Of a DNA stretch of 22,290 bases, positions 18,390-22,290 are shown one piece after another (within the stretch, counting starts at the first letter, position 1; each line of letters starts with the position of its first letter). This DNA comes from Cruorifilaria tuberocauda (lineage: Eukaryota; Nematoda; Chromadorea; Rhabditida; Onchocercidae), in assembly GCA_013365365.1 (NCBI GenBank), contig JABVXU010000757.1:1-22290 (forward strand), given 5' to 3'. A program made the translations under genes and the position numbers. The notes under the pieces are model-generated. The model was not told the DNA's origin. It did not search any database and saw nothing but the letters and a program-made list of their open reading frames with translations.

Positions 18390-18423
18390 ATCATATCGTG
18401 TCATATCATATCATATCGTATGA
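18390..18423. repeat. (TCATA)n pentanucleotide repeat
   Basis: TATCA pentamers with TCGTG and TCGTA variants. Confidence 0.9.
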
Positions 18424-18583
18424 TTTCTCATCACATATATACTATAAATATCTCTATATTTGCCTTACTTAACATCTCTTATACATTCTTATCTATCTAT
18501 GATTTCATTTTAGAATATTTTATTTTATTTTATTTCTTTCAAGGTATTGTTTAAAAAGTTTAACTTTATTTTCAATTTATTTC

Positions 18584-18653
18584 CTTTTTTTGATTTTGAA
18601 TTTTCATTTACTTTTTGATTTTGAATTTTCATTTACTTTTTTGATTTTAAATT
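18584..18653. repeat. 25-27 bp tandem repeat, 2.7 copies
   Basis: Units CTTTTTGATTTTGAATTTTC plus ATTTA start at 18584, 18611 and 18636 (the last partial). Confidence 0.92.
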
Positions 18654-20128
18654 ACGTCAGTCTATTATTATGCTTCTTTAATAACTTTTTATCTTATATT
18701 ATCATCATTTCTATTACCTTATTCATTTTCTTCTAGGTTCATTTCATCTTTCATTCATTTCATTTTTACTTCCTCCAAAAAAAAAAGTTAGAGAAAGGAT
18801 AGAATCAATGAGATTTACGGTTAACATGAAAAGTAGTATTTTACTTTTTAAATATTTTAAATTTCGATTATATTTATAGATGATATCCTAGAGTGATAGT
18901 TGGTAGTTTTATCATTTTTGAATTCAGACTGTAAAAGATTAAATTTGTTTATCAGATATTTTGGTAAATAAACTCGTTGAAGCTAAGCAATTTAGCTGAA
19001 AGCTTTACTTAATTAACTAAAAAGTTATATTTGATCAATTTGATAATTTCATCTTAATAATACACGCAAAGTATAATTCAGTAAAATTAAATTTAATAAA
19101 ATTAATTATGGAAATTTTAAATAAAATAAGTTTTGAAAGCGGATGATATAGAATTGATATTATAATGATAGTTAGTGTTTTTGAATACTTTATGGATTAT
19201 CTTTTATTCAATTTCATTGTAACCAATCAGGAAAGTAAATAAAGATAAAAAAAAATATTTCATATAAAAAAATTCCATAAAATATTTCATATCATTTCAT
19301 ATAAATGATTGTTTTGCAAAAAAAAAAAAAAAAAAAAACTTTTTTCCACTTGAAATCACTCACAAGGTAATCTTTTTAAAAGAATTTTAGATCTCTTAAG
19401 GGAATAATTAATTCGAAATTTGATCAATTCGGTTTGAAAGTTTTGGGAAATGATTTAATATCATTTTTTATTGAAGTTCATTTTAAGTTTAGTTTATAAT
19501 TTCAGTGTTTATAATTTGTTCAGATTATATTCGTTTTAGGTGCTAAAAAGTTTAGCTTTTAAGGTTTGATTAATATCATGCTTTTTTTTCTTCAATACAT
19601 TTCTAAAATTCTCTCTAGCAATGTTCATATTAAATTAATATTGTGATATTTTAATTCAGCTACAATTGAATATTTCAAGTATATGAAATTACTTTATTAA
19701 CAATATTTAATTACCGATTATCAATGGAATTTTTCTTTACAGTATCATTTTGATAAATTAATTTTAGTGATTGCGTGTAATAAATCGAAGTTATACTTTT
19801 AAATTGCGTAATGAAGCGTAAATATCGTGAGCAGATTTTTTTTTTTTTTGAAAATTGTATACTAAATTACTTATAATCGATCGGCAATTATACGAGATTA
19901 TTTGATGTAAGTTTGATTTGATAAGATATCAATGAATACAAAGGGAGAAATAATTGCGCTTATACGAATAACAACCTGATTTACCAATTCAAGAAGAACA
20001 TTATGATGAAAATGCTGTTAAGAAATTATAAACAATAATGAGTGATAATGTGATAAGGATGATAATAATTGAAGGAGATTAAAATGCGAAAAGTGATATT
20101 AAAAAAAATAGGGATAGTGATATGAAAA
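18654..20128. other. AT-rich stretch, no gene seen
   Basis: Includes a 21-base A run at 19318-19338 and ordinary AT-rich sequence with TTTGATAA motifs. No open frame of 60 residues, RNA gene or ordered tandem repeat. Confidence 0.7.
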
Positions 20129-20184
20129 TTCAATTATAGGATTATCATTTTTATTTTTCAATTATAGGATTATCATGTTTATTT
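20129..20184. repeat. 28-bp tandem duplication
   Basis: Two copies containing CAATTATAGGATTATCAT, 28 bases apart with one substitution. Confidence 0.93.
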
Positions 20185-20225
20185 TTTTTTAAACGCCTTA
20201 TTAAATACATAAGATGCAGTTAAAG

Positions 20226-20250
20226 AAAGAAAAAGAGAGGTAAGGAGAGA

Positions 20251-20288
<38 letters not shown>

Positions 20289-20290
20289 AA
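20226..20290. repeat. (AG)n microsatellite
   Basis: Purine-only except two T: AAAG and GGAG variants to the left, then pure AG. Confidence 0.95.
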
Positions 20291-21585
20291 GAGATGGTTT
20301 ATGAGAATTTGAAGAAATCAAAATAATAAACTAATATAGATATTATATATATTCTGCATTGATAATCGGACTTTTTATCATTTAGGATAAATTTAAAGTT
20401 TTGAAATTTGGATCTGATTTAATTCGCTAATCATTTCATCTGATCAATTTATTCAAATGAATATCTTTAAATCAATTTTAAATTTTACATCATTGCTGAT
20501 AATAAATCAATAAATTTATAATAATTTATAATAATGCAGTGTGATAATTTCCTGTGATATTTTTAAAAGAAGCTTATCTATGATTCATTTCAAGCATTTC
20601 AATATTATAACCTGAATTGGAAAAAAATAAGTAACACTTCAATAGATATTTTATGCTATACTGAAAAAAAAAAACTTTTTCACAACTATCACTGTTAATT
20701 GTTAAAATTTTAATTAAAGTATCATTTTTAAGAAAGAGAGAGATTTGATAAATTATTTTTTTAAATAATTCTAATAATGATAATTGTTTTTTAATATTTA
20801 ACAAATAATTATAATAATAATAATAATAATAATTTTTCATAGCTAAATTTATTAATATATCAATAATATTCCAGTTAATCATAATCCAGCAAATTTCATT
20901 TTTTTTTTTAATTAGATGTTTAGAGATGTTTAGTTTAGAGATGAAATTTAGAGATGTTAATTTTTATCATTTATCTCGATCCTCTTTCTCTCCTATCATA
21001 TCATTTATAATCATTATAAATGTTCTTCCAATCTTTTATCATAATTTTTTATCTTTTATTTCTACACCACTAACAGAGAAACGAAAAATGAAAAAAAAAA
21101 GTTAGCTAAATAGATATTAATAAATAGAACTAGCTAAATAGGAATGGTGATAATTTTTACTTAATAATTTTATCTCTGATAATAACTGATAATAATATTT
21201 AGTGAGGCTTTTTTTTTGTTGATAATTCTGTTCGTTTTCTTTTTCAAGAATAATTTTAATTATACAACAATTTTCATATCCATCTCTCTCTCTCTTTCTC
21301 TTCTATTTTGCTATCATCTTTTTCTTCAAATACTCTTACTTTTACTCCTTATTTTGTACTCTTATTGTAATCCTTCTTTCACTAAAACATTTTTGAAAAG
21401 ATGATTATCACTGTTAAGGAAAAAAATACAAGAAAATCCCGGGTAATTTATAGAAATTTCAGTTTTGATTTAAAAAAGAGGAAGAATAATCAAACATTTT
21501 TCTTCCATTCCACTTAGCAGGGATTTTTTCCTTTTTTTTTTAAATCATTTTTCTACTTTAATCTTTTTCCTCCTATCAATCTGTG
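20291..21585. other. AT-rich stretch with short repeats, no gene seen
   Basis: Contains (AAT)n at 20808-20832, a TTTAGAGATG-type direct repeat at 20914-20958, and (CT)n at 21282-21302. The open frames at 20574-20882 and 21216-21404 are low-complexity and not supported. Confidence 0.7.
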
Positions 21586-21630
21586 ATAATCAATGTTAAT
21601 GATAACGAGTTAATCATTATCATTGATTAT
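21586..21630. repeat. 18-bp inverted repeat with one mismatch
   Basis: ATAATCAATGTTAATGAT at 21586-21603 pairs with 21613-21630 at 17 of 18 positions, with a nine-base loop. Confidence 0.85.
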
Positions 21631-22082
21631 TATCATTTTCTAATGATATTTTAAAATGAGGTAGAAATATTGCTTGAAATCTTAAATGATAATAATAATA
21701 ATTTTTCTTGTTTCATTTTATTTTGGGATAAAAATGTTACCAATATTGTATTCATGATTTTTTTTTGTCTTCTAAATTTCAATAAACAATTTGAAAATTA
21801 AAATTAATTTTGTAAAGTAAAGATAGAAATGATTTATTAAAATTTCATTCCTGTTTTTTTCTTTTTCCTCAATTTTAAGATATTAGAATTTCGAAATAAA
21901 ATTAAATATGAAAAATTATTATAACATTTAAGATAGCATTATTTCTTTATCTCATTTTGAGACATTTTTAGAAAATGATATTTGTTGATGATAAATAATA
22001 ATAATAATAATCAATGATAGTGATAATAATGATTTTTAAATTGATAATTTTCAGCAAATTTAAATATTTCATTTCATTTCAA
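21631..22082. other. AT-rich stretch, no gene seen
   Basis: Contains (AAT)n at 21992-22011 and scattered TGATAA motifs. Confidence 0.7.
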
Positions 22083-22112
22083 TATACATATATATATATA
22101 TATATATATATG
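22083..22112. repeat. (TA)n microsatellite
   Basis: About 15 TA units with one C and one G near the ends. Confidence 0.95.
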
Positions 22113-22228
22113 TATTGATATGATTTTAAAATATTTACATTATTGGTTTTAAGGATCGAAGGGCAGAAGCATTTTAGCGATTAGTTATTATGTTGACATT
22201 TCATCGAACTGAAGAAAAGCATACAGCC

Positions 22229-22290
22229 TCATCATCATCATCATCATCACTATCATATCAATCATCATCATCATCACTATCATCATCATC
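22229..22290. repeat. (ATC)n microsatellite, cut by the window end
   Basis: ATC triplets with two ACTATC interruptions, running to the last base of the window. Confidence 0.95.

Noticed and set aside
18333..18554. Plus-strand frame of 73 residues, hydrophobic
   Set aside because: Isoleucine/tyrosine-rich from TATCA repeats and AT-rich sequence. No support.
20574..20882. Minus-strand frame of 102 residues
   Set aside because: Contains an AAT-repeat-derived tyrosine run and AT-rich codons only, with no recognisable motif.

Overview
The window looks like AT-rich nuclear DNA of an invertebrate animal, most likely a nematode. The reasons are: introns of 78 to 460 bases with short acceptors of the TTTCAG type, an acceptor-like TTTTCAG 15 bases in front of the start codon, very low G+C (about a quarter by eye), and abundant microsatellites. 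No bacterial, organellar or viral genes were recognised. The species cannot be named from the sequence alone.

One real gene can be assembled. On the minus strand, 4056 down to 1575, eight exons join in frame into a 371-residue GDE1-type glycerophosphodiester phosphodiesterase: an N-terminal membrane segment, a GDPD catalytic domain with all key residues (H70, R71, E97, D99, H112), and the C-terminal WTVN motif. Upstream lie a splice acceptor (SL trans-splicing or a 5' UTR intron), a tiny overlapping upstream ORF, a strong hairpin at 4119-4165, and a TATA-like, GCGTG-rich possible promoter near 4346-4416. Intron 5 holds a 48-base cassette with good splice sites that would truncate the protein if included. 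Bases 1-1574 lie downstream of the gene. They have fairly ordinary composition, short open frames only, and a 30-bp repeat in four copies.

From about 4417 to the end (nearly 18 kb) I find no supportable gene. The DNA is very AT-rich and filled with simple repeats (ATT/ATC, AG, CT, ATAC, GATA, TA) and more complex tandem arrays: 9561-9689 (about 30 bp), 8950-9180 (122-bp duplication), 10774-11490 (palindrome-rich, 65/117-bp alternation), 14081-14570 (three copies of a 140-170 bp unit), 14819-15112 (GACT/GACC with a 20-bp higher order) and 15900-16155 (20-25 bp units with TCTCGAGA). A few islands stand out in composition: C-rich 7672-7740, CpG/TCGA-rich 12978-13101, G-rich 18273-18319 and mixed 10453-10583.

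No clear new system was found. The observations most worth a second look are the intron-5 cassette, the palindrome array at 10774-11490, the C-rich island at 7672-7740, and the hairpin and leader structure upstream of the GDE1-like gene.
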